Positions 28,071 through 36,379 of a stretch of DNA of 64,000 nucleotides are shown here, one piece after another. Numbering within the stretch: the first letter of the stretch is position 1; each line of letters begins with the position of its first letter. The position numbers were made by a program, and so were the translations under genes. Source of the DNA: Pseudomonas mucoides (GTDB taxonomy: Bacteria > Pseudomonadota > Gammaproteobacteria > Pseudomonadales > Pseudomonadaceae). The notes below the pieces were generated by a model, which had not been told where the DNA came from, made no database searches, and saw only the letters and a program-made list of their open reading frames with translations. The stretch lies in contig NZ_JACOPW010000001.1 of NCBI RefSeq assembly GCF_015461845.1, forward strand, positions 806,001 through 870,000, in the 5' to 3' direction.

Positions 28071-29015
28071 ATGAGCGACTCGGTCAGCATTGCGCTGCGG
28101 TTTGCGTTGTACCTGGACTTGATGCTGCTGTTCGGGCTGGCGCTGTTTGGGATTTACAGCCTTCAGGGACGGGAGCGTTTGTCAGGGGTGGTGCTGCCGT
28201 TTTGGTCGTTGTTGACGGGGACGGCAGGGCTGGGGCTGTTGCTGTCCATCGTCAGCATGGTGGCGATGGCGAGCGCCATGAGCGGAGAGTCAGACCTCGC
28301 TGAACTGCGTCCGCACATCGAGATGATGGTGTTTGAAACGGATGTCGGATGGGCCTGGATCGTGCGCATCGTCGCGCTGGTTGTCTGTGGTTTGGCCGTG
28401 ACGCTCAACCTCCGCGCGCCCGGCATGAGTTTGTTGATCGCCTCGATTGGCGGCGGTGTCGCCCTCGCCTCTCTCGCGTGGAGCGGACATGGGGCGATGG
28501 ATGAAGGCAGTCGGCGCCACTGGCATTTCACCAGCGACATTCTGCATTTGTGGGGCGCTGGTGCCTGGCTGGGTGCGCTGGTGGCGTTTGCGTTGATGGC
28601 GAAGATCAATGCGTTGCAAACTGACGAGCGCATCAAAATATTGGCCCGTGCGGTTTCGCGGTTTGAAACGGCAGGTGCGCTGATCGTCGTGGTCATTACG
28701 GTGACGGGCGTTGTGAATTATCTGTTTATCGTGGGCCCGACACTGGATGACGTATTGCTCAGCACCTACGGGATTTTGCTGTTCATCAAAGTGGCACTGT
28801 TCGCCGGGATGCTGGTGCTCGCGGCGTTGAATCGCTTTCACCTCGGGCCATTTTTGGAGCGGTCGCTACGAGACGGTCAATATCAGGTCGCCGCCAATGC
28901 ATTGCGGCGCAGCGTGTGGGTGGAATTGGCAGCGGCGGTATTGATTGTAGGTTTGGTGGCGTGGTTGGGGACGTTGAGTCCAGAACTGGCACTCAAACCC
29001 CAGAACAGCATTTAG
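28071..29015 (+). CDS. copD: Copper resistance inner-membrane protein CopD
   Basis: A 314-residue integral membrane protein with about eight hydrophobic helices, starting 3 bp after copC. Family marks are HWHFTSDILHLWGAGAWLG, the SRFETAGALIVVVITVTG region and ALNRFHLGPFLERS. CopD acts with CopC in copper uptake across the inner membrane. No copRS genes follow, so the regulators are elsewhere. Confidence 0.9.
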   Translation: MSDSVSIALRFALYLDLMLLFGLALFGIYSLQGRERLSGVVLPFWSLLTGTAGLGLLLSIVSMVAMASAMSGESDLAELRPHIEMMVFETDVGWAWIVRIVALVVCGLAVTLNLRAPGMSLLIASIGGGVALASLAWSGHGAMDEGSRRHWHFTSDILHLWGAGAWLGALVAFALMAKINALQTDERIKILARAVSRFETAGALIVVVITVTGVVNYLFIVGPTLDDVLLSTYGILLFIKVALFAGMLVLAALNRFHLGPFLERSLRDGQYQVAANALRRSVWVELAAAVLIVGLVAWLGTLSPELALKPQNSI

Positions 29016-29090
29016 TGTTTATGATGCGTTCGGGGACGGCTCTGCGTTATCGCTGGGCTGATGAGAATCCATCAAAAAAGTCCGAGAACA

Positions 29091-29876
29091 ATGAAGAACA
29101 TAAAAAGCACAATGATGCTCGGTGGTTTGTTCGCTCTATCGTTTGGCGTTCAGGCAGAACCTTCGCATCTGGACAGCATCATCCAGCAAGGCCAACTTCG
29201 CGTATGCACCACGGGTGACTACAAACCCTATACCTCCAAAGCCGAGGACGGCGAATACTCAGGCATCGACATCGCCATGGCCCGCTCACTGGCGGACAGC
29301 CTCGGTGTCAAAGTTGAATGGGTACCCACTACCTGGAAAACCCTGATGCCGGACATGCTGGCGGGTAAGTGCGACATCGGCATGGGCGGTATCTCGGTGA
29401 CACTGGAACGGCAGAAAAAAGCCTTCTTCAGCACCACGCTGGACGTCGACGGCAAGATCCCGCTAGTGCGTTGCGACGATCAGGCGCTGTACCAAACCAT
29501 CGAGCAAATCAACCAGCCTTCAGTGCGCCTGGTTGAACCGGCTGGTGGTACGAACGAAGCGTTTGTTCACGCCTTCCTGCCCAAGGCGCAATTGAGCCTT
29601 CACGACAACGTGAGCATCTTCCAGGAACTGCTGGACAAGAAGGCTGACGTGATGATTACCGATGCGTCGGAAGCGCTGTACCAGCAGAAACTCAAACCCG
29701 GTTTGTGCGCAGTGAACCCGAGCAAGTTTATGCAGTATGGGGAAAAGGCTTACCTGCTACCGCGCGACGACATCACCTGGAAGTTGTATGTCGATCAGTG
29801 GCTGCACCTGGCCAAGGTGACGGGCAGTTACCAAAAAGTCCTGAGTCAGTGGATAGCAACGCCCGAGACTAAATAA
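29091..29876 (+). CDS. PheC-like periplasmic cyclohexadienyl dehydratase / solute-binding protein
   Basis: A 261-residue exported protein of the type II periplasmic-binding fold (SBP_bac_3). The signal peptide ends at GVQA. Similarity to P. aeruginosa PheC is clear by eye: RVCTTGDYKPY, IGMGGISVTLERQ, GGTNEAF, DVMITDASEA and EKAYLLPRDD. PheC makes phenylpyruvate from prephenate or arogenate in the periplasm, but a plain amino-acid-binding role cannot be excluded. No permease genes are adjacent, which favours an enzyme. It follows copD by 75 bp. Confidence 0.72.
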   Translation: MKNIKSTMMLGGLFALSFGVQAEPSHLDSIIQQGQLRVCTTGDYKPYTSKAEDGEYSGIDIAMARSLADSLGVKVEWVPTTWKTLMPDMLAGKCDIGMGGISVTLERQKKAFFSTTLDVDGKIPLVRCDDQALYQTIEQINQPSVRLVEPAGGTNEAFVHAFLPKAQLSLHDNVSIFQELLDKKADVMITDASEALYQQKLKPGLCAVNPSKFMQYGEKAYLLPRDDITWKLYVDQWLHLAKVTGSYQKVLSQWIATPETK

Positions 29877-29891
29877 CCCGCCAACTCCCCC

Positions 29892-29934
29892 CTGTAGCAG
29901 CTGGCGAAGCCTGCGTCCGACTGCGCAGCAGTCG
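29892..29934. repeat. Single REP element, third sequence family
   Basis: CTGTAGCAGCTGGCGAAGCC followed by TGCGTCCGACTGCGCAGCAG is a Pseudomonas REP of the GTAGCAGCTG...CGCAGCAGTCG type, different from the two REPIN pairs in the window. It lies after the PheC-like gene. Confidence 0.75.
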
Positions 29935-29972
29935 CCCTCGCCTACCTACACGCCCTATCAGGCAAAACACAA

Positions 29973-29996
29973 AACGGCGGAAACACTTCCGCCGTT
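29973..29996 (-). terminator. Terminator of the small lipoprotein gene
   Basis: A perfect 10-bp stem AACGGCGGAA/TTCCGCCGTT with loop ACAC lies just beyond the lipoprotein stop. On the minus strand it is followed by TTTTGTGTTTTG. Confidence 0.85.
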
Positions 29997-29998
29997 AG

Positions 29999-30217
29999 TT
30001 AATCGTCGTGCAACAACCCCGAACTGTACTCGCCGAAACTGTTACCAAGCGCACTGCCATGCACATTCATCTTGCTGGGGTTGTTGGTCGGCCCCGGGCC
30101 AAAACCGGCAGACGGCAGCGTGGCTTCCGAATATTCGCTATGGGTACTTGCACCCGAACAGGCGCTCAACAGCACTGCACCACCGACTAGCACAACTTTG
30201 AAGAGATTCGAGATCAT
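29999..30217 (-). CDS. Small lipoprotein, 72 aa
   Basis: A signal peptide with lipobox (VLLSAC|SGAS) at residues 16-20, then a short polar mature part (about 52 residues). Ser at +2 of the mature protein favours the outer membrane. No domain is recognised. It is transcribed alone and ends at a strong terminator. Confidence 0.7.
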   Translation of the reverse strand: MISNLFKVVLVGGAVLLSACSGASTHSEYSEATLPSAGFGPGPTNNPSKMNVHGSALGNSFGEYSSGLLHDD

Positions 30218-30504
30218 TTTTCAGTTCCCTGTGGGATGGAGGGCGCGGTGATACGAGCTTGAGTTGTCATCCTAGGCTGCAATGTCGGTAGGGATTATGA
30301 AACTTTGCGGGGCGACAGCGTTGGTTCAGGAATCGCAGTTTTGGTCAGTTCAATGGTCGCAGAACGTTACAAAGCCAATCGCTTAACGGGTGACCCCATC
30401 CAGCCAAATGTCATCAGACGTTGCTAGCGGTGCTTTGCTCCACGCGAGCCATGAGCAATATGGATGGGCTGACGTCGCCCTTACTCTTTTCCGAGACACG
30501 ATGA

Positions 30505-31110
30505 ATGAAGCAATGGCGAACATGGCTACCTGTATTGATGCTGCTGACCTTGACGGGTTGCGCAACGCCCCCCCCCAAAGACCAGAACAACCTCTGCAAC
30601 ATCTATCGTGAATACCCTGACTGGTATGAAGACTCGCTGAAGATGCAGGAGAAGTGGGGCACGCCTCAACATGTGGCGATGGCCATCATGAAGCAAGAAA
30701 GCAGTTTTATTTCCGATGCCTTGCCACCCCGCGACTACCTGTTGTGGGTCATCCCTTGGGGTCGAGTCAGTTCCGCCTACGGCTATGCGCAAGCGCAAGA
30801 CCCGGTGTGGGGTGAGTACAAAAACGGCACTGGCAATGGCGGCTCGCGTGACAACTTTGATGACGCGATCATGTTCATAGGCTGGTACACAACCGGCACC
30901 CAGCGCCAACTCGGGATCTCGAAATGGGATGCTTACAACCAATATCTGGCGTACCACGAGGGGCGTGGCGGCTATCGTAACGGCACCCACCTCAGCAAGC
31001 CTTGGCTCATACAGGTAGCGCGCAAAGTGGAACAACAATCACAAAGTTATAATTCGCAGCTCAAGCTTTGTCGCCAGGCACTGGAAGATAATCGCAGTTG
31101 GTTTTTTTGA
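30505..31110 (+). CDS. Lytic transglycosylase-like SLT lipoprotein
   Basis: A 201-residue lipoprotein (lipobox LTLTGC at residue 19) with an SLT/lysozyme-like domain. The catalytic Glu lies in AMAIMKQESSF, and the second motif SSAYGYAQA and the late AYHEGRGGY fit the family. It would cut peptidoglycan glycan strands at the outer-membrane inner face. The spacing between motifs is slightly atypical (a 30-residue insert with IPWGRV), as in the short SLT lipoproteins of pseudomonads. It is a single-gene unit. Confidence 0.85.
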   Translation: MKQWRTWLPVLMLLTLTGCATPPPKDQNNLCNIYREYPDWYEDSLKMQEKWGTPQHVAMAIMKQESSFISDALPPRDYLLWVIPWGRVSSAYGYAQAQDPVWGEYKNGTGNGGSRDNFDDAIMFIGWYTTGTQRQLGISKWDAYNQYLAYHEGRGGYRNGTHLSKPWLIQVARKVEQQSQSYNSQLKLCRQALEDNRSWFF

Positions 31111-31424
31111 GTTGGGCCCTTGACGAGAATGTACGAGAAAGGGGCGGAGCTGTTTAATGCGTCGCCTCCCTTTCAGTTCAAAAATCAGCAAGCCTCTACA
31201 GGCCTCTCAACTTTGAACAGGTCGGCCTGACCTCTGGGAATCTGACCAATACGCTCCTTAAACAGCTTTGCAATTTATAGCCAGATGCCATCAGTCCGCC
31301 TGATGACTGTCTCGCTCAATACCATTCCCGGCGTCCGGAGGGCTATCTCGCAGGACTCGCCTCAACCCAACCAGCCCATTCCTGATAAACTCCGGTCTTT
31401 CGCCCCACCGATTCCAGACCCCCA
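31111..31424. other. Intergenic region upstream of dusA
   Basis: About 314 bp with no convincing gene, repeat or terminator. Confidence 0.35.
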
Positions 31425-32420
31425 ATGCCCCCAATCACTGCCGCACCCGCCCCGCTCTCCCGCCGCTTCTCCGTCGCCCCGATGATGGATTGGACTGATA
31501 GACACTGCCGTTTTTTCCTACGCCTATTGTCGAAAAACGCCCTCCTCTACACCGAAATGGTCACGACCGGCGCGCTGCTCAACGGCGATCACGAGCGTTT
31601 CCTGCGTCACAACGAAGCCGAACACCCGCTCGCCCTGCAGCTCGGTGGCAGTGTCCCGCTGGACCTCGCCGCCTGCGCCCGCATGGCCCAGGAACACGGC
31701 TACGACGAGGTGAATCTCAACGTCGGCTGCCCAAGTGATCGGGTGCAGAACAACATGATCGGCGCGTGCCTGATGGGGCATCCGCAGTTGGTGGCGGATT
31801 GTGTGAAGGCGATGCGCGATGCGGTGTCGATTCCGGTGACGGTGAAGCACCGCATCGGGATCAATGGGCGGGACAGTTACGAGGAGCTGTGTGATTTCGT
31901 CGGCACGGTTCGGGACGCCGGGTGCACGAGTTTTACGGTGCATGCGCGGATTGCAATTCTGGAGGGGTTGTCGCCCAAGGAGAACCGCGACATTCCGCCC
32001 CTGCGTTATGACGTGGCAGCGCAGTTGAAGACGGACTTTCCGGAGTTGGAGATTATTCTCAACGGCGGGATCAAGACGCTGGAGGCCTGTCACGAACATT
32101 TGCAGACGTTCGACGGCGTGATGTTGGGGCGCGAGGCGTACCACAATCCTTATGTGATGGCTGAGGTGGATCAGCAACTTTTCGGCAGTACGGCACCGGT
32201 GATCAGCCGTGCCGAGGCGCTGGCGCAGTTGCGGCCTTACATTGCCGCACACCTCGATGCGGGTGGCTCGATGCACCATATCACCCGGCATGTGCTGGGC
32301 CTGGGCACCGGTTTTCCGGGAGCGCGCAAGTTTCGGCAGTTGTTGTCGGTAGATATTCACAAGGCTAAAGAGCCGTTGGCGTTGCTGGATCAGGCGGCGG
32401 AGTTACTTGAGGGGCGCTAA
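31425..32420 (+). CDS. dusA: tRNA-dihydrouridine(20/20a) synthase DusA
   Basis: A 331-residue FMN enzyme that reduces uridines 20/20a in the tRNA D-loop using NADPH. FMN and active-site features are FSVAPMMDWTDRHCR, YTEMVTTGALL, LQLGGS, the catalytic Cys in LNVGCPSDRVQNN, VKHRIGI and HARIAILEGLSPKENR (DusA-specific). The gene is a single unit and shares a bidirectional terminator with the convergent uppP. Confidence 0.93.
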   Translation: MPPITAAPAPLSRRFSVAPMMDWTDRHCRFFLRLLSKNALLYTEMVTTGALLNGDHERFLRHNEAEHPLALQLGGSVPLDLAACARMAQEHGYDEVNLNVGCPSDRVQNNMIGACLMGHPQLVADCVKAMRDAVSIPVTVKHRIGINGRDSYEELCDFVGTVRDAGCTSFTVHARIAILEGLSPKENRDIPPLRYDVAAQLKTDFPELEIILNGGIKTLEACHEHLQTFDGVMLGREAYHNPYVMAEVDQQLFGSTAPVISRAEALAQLRPYIAAHLDAGGSMHHITRHVLGLGTGFPGARKFRQLLSVDIHKAKEPLALLDQAAELLEGR

Positions 32421-32433
32421 CGGTTAGCGAAAA

Positions 32434-32462
32434 ACCAGGCTGCATTTCTCGCAGCCTGGTTG
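32434..32462. terminator. Bidirectional terminator between dusA and uppP
   Basis: A perfect 11-bp stem AACCAGGCTGC/GCAGCCTGGTT with a 7-bp loop lies between the two convergent stop codons. Confidence 0.85.
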
Positions 32463-32467
32463 GTGTA

Positions 32468-33301
32468 TCAGAGCGCTGCCGCCTCAGTCCAGTTAACCCA
32501 GCCAAATGCCCAGGTTGCCAGGATCAATAAACCGAATGCGATCCGGTACCAGGCGAATACCGCGTAACTGTGGTTGGCGATGAACTTGAGCAAGCCGCGC
32601 ACAGCGATCATGGCGAACAAGAACGCGGTGACAAAACCCAGGGCAAACACTGGCAGGTCGGCGGCCTGGAACAGGTCTCGATACTTGTAGCCTGAGTAGA
32701 CCGCGGCACCGACCATGGTCGGCATGGCGAGGAAGAACGAAAACTCGGTGGCGGCCTTGCGCGACAGGCCAAAAAGCAACCCACCGATAATGGTCGATCC
32801 AGAGCGTGAGGTGCCCGGAATCATTGCCAGGCACTGTGCGAAGCCGACCTTTAGAGCGTCGGTCCAGCGCATGTCGTCAACATGATCGACATACACCACA
32901 TGTTCCCGCCGCTCTGCCCACAACATGATAAAGCCGCCCACTACCAACGCCACTGCCACGGTGATGGGATTAAACAGATACTCATGGATCTTGTCGGCGA
33001 ACAATACGCCCAAGACCACGGCCGGCATAAAACCGATCAGCAAGTTCAAGGTAAAACGTTGTGCATTACGTTGAGTTGGCAAGCCCGTGATGATTTCGAG
33101 GATCTTGCGACGAAACTCCCAGACCACCGCCAGGATTGCACCCAGTTGAATGATGATATTGAAGGCCATTGCTCGCTGACCACCGAAATCGAGCAAGTCC
33201 GCGACAATAATTTGATGCCCTGTACTTGATATAGGCAAAAACTCTGTCAGCCCTTCGACCACGCCTAAAATCAATACCGATACAGTAGTCCAAAAATCCA
33301 T
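32468..33301 (-). CDS. uppP: Undecaprenyl-diphosphatase UppP (BacA family)
   Basis: A 277-residue membrane protein that dephosphorylates undecaprenyl diphosphate to recycle the lipid carrier. Motifs are [15 protein letters not shown] and [13 protein letters not shown], both conserved in BacA/UppP, with about 7-8 membrane helices. ATG 33301 is preceded by GGGGAGGA at good spacing. The position just before the EPS locus may be functional, because Wzx/Wzy polymer synthesis uses the same carrier; this is inference. Confidence 0.93.
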   Translation of the reverse strand: MDFWTTVSVLILGVVEGLTEFLPISSTGHQIIVADLLDFGGQRAMAFNIIIQLGAILAVVWEFRRKILEIITGLPTQRNAQRFTLNLLIGFMPAVVLGVLFADKIHEYLFNPITVAVALVVGGFIMLWAERREHVVYVDHVDDMRWTDALKVGFAQCLAMIPGTSRSGSTIIGGLLFGLSRKAATEFSFFLAMPTMVGAAVYSGYKYRDLFQAADLPVFALGFVTAFLFAMIAVRGLLKFIANHSYAVFAWYRIAFGLLILATWAFGWVNWTEAAAL

Positions 33302-33399
33302 CAATCCTCCCCATCAAAAAAAACACGTCCGCTGACGTGCTTTTAATGCATCGTTAAACAGAGAGTAAAACGCATTCAGCCGCGCATGAGAACACCTTG

Positions 33400-33510
33400 T
33401 TAATTATTGTCCAGCACTACACCTGACAACCCTGATGTTATACAAGGATCAATAGCAGTTAGTTCAGCACCAAAGAAAAGCTCAATCCAACCTGCCAGCT
33501 GATCATTCAT
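33400..33510 (-). CDS. Possible small protein, 36 aa
   Basis: ATG at 33510 has GGGGAG a few bases upstream. The frame encodes MNDQLAGWIELFFGAELTA and ends LSGVVLDNN. It lies between uppP and the winged-helix gene in an AT-richer, otherwise empty stretch (33302-33788). No homologue is recognised. The good ribosome-binding site is the main argument. It could also be chance. Confidence 0.3.
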   Translation of the reverse strand: MNDQLAGWIELFFGAELTAIDPCITSGLSGVVLDNN

Positions 33511-33788
33511 AACACTCCCCTCATAAAGTCACGCAGCGGCCGGGTTAACCAGAAGCACAGGGTACTGCGCTGGAAAGGCGGGAGAACAAGCCGAAAGATG
33601 GCACAATGACACTCTTTTGCCTGCAACCATCAACTACACAGAAGTGCAATGATTTCTAACAAATTCACCAGCAATGTTAAAAAAATGTGATGCCTGCGAG
33701 AAAACCCCATGAAATGTTACCAATTGTCAGTCACAGATGAGAATCAGTGCTTTAACATTCGAACGTCAGCACCCAGCCGAGTCAAAGC

Positions 33789-34529
33789 ATGATGCTTACA
33801 GGGAAAATAACGACTACCAGCCACAGTCACGCGAAGGAGGTGATCGGTATTCTCACCATTGGGCGGACCCAAACGTTAGTGGAGGACTTTAAGACTCTAT
33901 TAGCAAGCCACGTCCCGAATGATATACCTGTTGATACAACGTGCTACAGCAACTCTTTCAGAAAAAATCAAGACGTTCATTCATACCGGGCTGTCTTCAT
34001 TGTCATTGACAGCCCTCAAGCGTTTGTTGAGAGCCTTGCCCTCGTTGAAAATATGCGTGCTGACAACCATGCACTCCTTATTTTTGTAGCGATCACCGGT
34101 AGAGGCACCTACAACAAGATGAAATATTATCTTGCCGGGGCCGACTATTGTATTAAGTTTGGTACTTTGGCAGACGAAAACTCGGACGTGCTTTCCGAGT
34201 TTTTTAATAGCGCGGAATGGCAGAAGCAACATAATCTGCTTCTGGACCCCACTCGCATGTGCCTGATTGGAGACTGTAAAAGACTGGACGTATCGTTTCC
34301 GGAAATGAAGATACTAGAAGCATTTTCCGGCACAAAAAATCAAATATTGAGCCACGATGAAATCGCCAGAATCATGGGGCTTAATATTAATTTTTATGAC
34401 CCAAGGGCCTTGGAAAAATCCATCAGCCGCCTTCGTGGAAAGATAAAAGGCCTATATGGCACAAATGCTATTCAAAGTATTCGTGGCCATGGTTATCGTT
34501 TAATCAGGGGTCTGATCTCGACCGCCTGA
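33789..34529 (+). CDS. OmpR-type winged-helix regulator with degenerate receiver
   Basis: A 246-residue protein. The N-terminal part (about 15-140) follows the receiver fold: an Asp in VFIVIDSP and a Lys in YCIKFG are in the expected places, but the acidic pair is replaced (ILTIGRT). The C-terminal part (about 150-240) is an OmpR/PhoB winged helix: ISRLRGKIKGLYG and IQSIRGHGYRLI. It is therefore probably a DNA-binding regulator without normal phosphorylation. The base composition is visibly AT-richer than the flanks. It is the first of three co-oriented regulatory genes upstream of EPS genes. Confidence 0.75.
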   Translation: MMLTGKITTTSHSHAKEVIGILTIGRTQTLVEDFKTLLASHVPNDIPVDTTCYSNSFRKNQDVHSYRAVFIVIDSPQAFVESLALVENMRADNHALLIFVAITGRGTYNKMKYYLAGADYCIKFGTLADENSDVLSEFFNSAEWQKQHNLLLDPTRMCLIGDCKRLDVSFPEMKILEAFSGTKNQILSHDEIARIMGLNINFYDPRALEKSISRLRGKIKGLYGTNAIQSIRGHGYRLIRGLISTA

Positions 34530-34557
34530 TGATTAGTATCAAGGGAGTAATTGCAGT

Positions 34558-35319
34558 ATGAACGCAACGGGGAGCGCGTCTCACATCTATCGTGCGAGTC
34601 ATTATTTATCTCGACAATTGATCCTCACTCGCGATGACTGCCCATTTGGCAGCGAGATCAGAATACAATTTGACGACAGTCAGGTTCCGCCCGCACGTGC
34701 CTGCAGTGCACCACCCATGAAGCAGATGAGTGGCATCTACAGTGAAGTACTGATGCAGACCCGGCTGATTGCCTTTTCGCTGAAAGACCGCAATGTTTCC
34801 AGCGAAAATAAATACCTGAGCCGGCGATTCGTTTGCGTAGGGCAATCAGATCTCGCCAGTCCTGCACTCACCGAAGAGTTGATCCAGTGCAACGATGCGC
34901 TGAGTAACTTTGGCCAGACACTGGCTGTCGCGCTCAATGAGTTGCCTCTTTCAGCGGTGAGTTTCACCGACAAAAAGAAAATCCTCAACAACATTTATCT
35001 GCTGAAAGATCATGGGATAGAGATTGCTTTCGACGGCTATGATATCCACGACGAAAGTATCGAACTCTTTACCACCCTGAACCTATTCGACTATATAAAA
35101 ATACCCCTTCCAACCCTAGACTTGAACCTTAAACAAACTGGCAACCCTGAGTTATTCAATCGACTTCATGAACGCATGACCATGCTGACTCACACCACCA
35201 AAGTCGTCTTCATAGCCGACAGAGTCGAGCAGTCTGCCAGTCATGTACTGGCACGCGCGTTGCCCTTTGATTACTTCCAAGGGAGCCATTACTCCCCTGC
35301 CGACATCCTTTTGAATTAA
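34558..35319 (+). CDS. Degenerate EAL-domain protein
   Basis: A 253-residue protein with an EAL-like C-terminal half. The stretch GIEIAFDGYDIHDESIELF and LFDYIKIPLP match ...ALDDFGTG... and ..KIDRSF, and VVFIADRVEQSASHVL plus DYFQGSHYS match AEGVE..QG. Catalytic residues are missing: no EAL/EVL motif, DDFG has become DGYD, and KID has become KIP. It should not hydrolyse c-di-GMP, but may bind a partner or ligand. It sits 28 bp after one winged-helix gene and 29 bp before the next. Confidence 0.65.
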   Translation: MNATGSASHIYRASHYLSRQLILTRDDCPFGSEIRIQFDDSQVPPARACSAPPMKQMSGIYSEVLMQTRLIAFSLKDRNVSSENKYLSRRFVCVGQSDLASPALTEELIQCNDALSNFGQTLAVALNELPLSAVSFTDKKKILNNIYLLKDHGIEIAFDGYDIHDESIELFTTLNLFDYIKIPLPTLDLNLKQTGNPELFNRLHERMTMLTHTTKVVFIADRVEQSASHVLARALPFDYFQGSHYSPADILLN

Positions 35320-35348
35320 AACCGAAAGTGCACTTCAGGAGAGAAGAC

Positions 35349-36023
35349 ATGGAAAGCAGCACAACCCTCCCCAGAAAATATTTTGTCGTCGTTACTCACA
35401 GCTCGGCATTACAACTTGAGCTGGAAGCATTGCTGTCGAACAAGCGATACAACTCATTTGGCACCTCACAGGCAAAAATGTTTGTCGAAGGTGTTGCCCC
35501 ACCCTCTTCCCCCCCTAAGCTCATGGAGTTTTTTTCCCCTCACCTGGACAGTATTGTCCCGCCTGTTATCAAACGTGATACACAGCGTATGCTTTCGTCA
35601 TTCGAATCCGAGTGGCGAACAGTCCAGCCCGACACGCGATTCAATAACAGCAACGCTCGTACAGATGAAGCCTCGGACGCCATGTACACGGCGGCCAAGC
35701 CACTCAATTCCCATGCAGAAGCCTGGCGACTGAGCAACGGCAACGGAGCTCTGATCAGAGATGATATCGAGATTGTCTTGACTGGCCTCGAGGCCGCGCT
35801 GGTCAAAAAAATGCTCAACCATGATGATCGCGTCGTGAGCAAAGATGATCTTATTCGGAGCATCGGCAGGGAGCCGGAACATTATCGAGGTCTCGAGATG
35901 TGCCTTAGTCGACTACAGGAAAAGTTTAAAAACGCCAGTAACGGCGAACGCCTGTTCCGAGCGGTCAGGAACCGAGGTTATTGCCTGACACAAAAAATCA
36001 TACGAGGGAAAAGCCTCACCTGA
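35349..36023 (+). CDS. Winged-helix DNA-binding protein with unknown N-terminal domain
   Basis: A 224-residue protein. The C-terminal third is an OmpR-type winged helix (EIVLTGLEAALVKKMLNHDD, DLIRSIGREP, LSRLQEKF, FRAVRNRGYCLT), similar to the one at 33789. The N-terminal part has no recognised domain and no phosphoacceptor. ATG 35349 is preceded by AGGAG at 7 bp, preferred to GTG 35328. It is the last gene of the regulator trio before the EPS locus. Confidence 0.7.
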   Translation: MESSTTLPRKYFVVVTHSSALQLELEALLSNKRYNSFGTSQAKMFVEGVAPPSSPPKLMEFFSPHLDSIVPPVIKRDTQRMLSSFESEWRTVQPDTRFNNSNARTDEASDAMYTAAKPLNSHAEAWRLSNGNGALIRDDIEIVLTGLEAALVKKMLNHDDRVVSKDDLIRSIGREPEHYRGLEMCLSRLQEKFKNASNGERLFRAVRNRGYCLTQKIIRGKSLT

Positions 36024-36379
36024 AAAAACGCAACGACCCTGCGGGTAGTGCATTACAAAAATAAGAAAGCACACTATCTTATACTCCCCCCCTCGCAGCT
36101 GAAATCCCCCTCCAAACATGCCATGCCACCCCAACTTACATTTATCGACTATTTCTAACACCCCGCCGTTCAAGATCAACAACCCGCAGAACTTATCAGC
36201 CGTTAGAAGTCGTCAGACAGCCCTCTCCCCAATAAATTAATCTATTCACTGGCGAGCGCACCGCATAGTGGCAATTCGCTCACTAATGCTTTGCCATCTT
36301 ATAAAAATAATAACGTTTGCTTCATCAACTTTGGCTGTTGTCTGTCGACGCGCGAATGGACGTATTTTGGGGATATCGC
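36024..36379. other. AT-rich region upstream of the EPS initiating transferase
   Basis: About 355 bp with no convincing gene. It is markedly AT-rich (TTATAAAAATAATAAC around 36300) and is the natural place for the promoter and regulator sites of the transferase gene. I could not define a promoter by eye. A weak frame reads across but lacks a start. Confidence 0.4.

Noticed and set aside
33640..33690. Possible sigma-54 promoter (TGGCAC ... TTTTGC)
   Set aside because: The distance between the two elements is several bases too long for a -24/-12 promoter.
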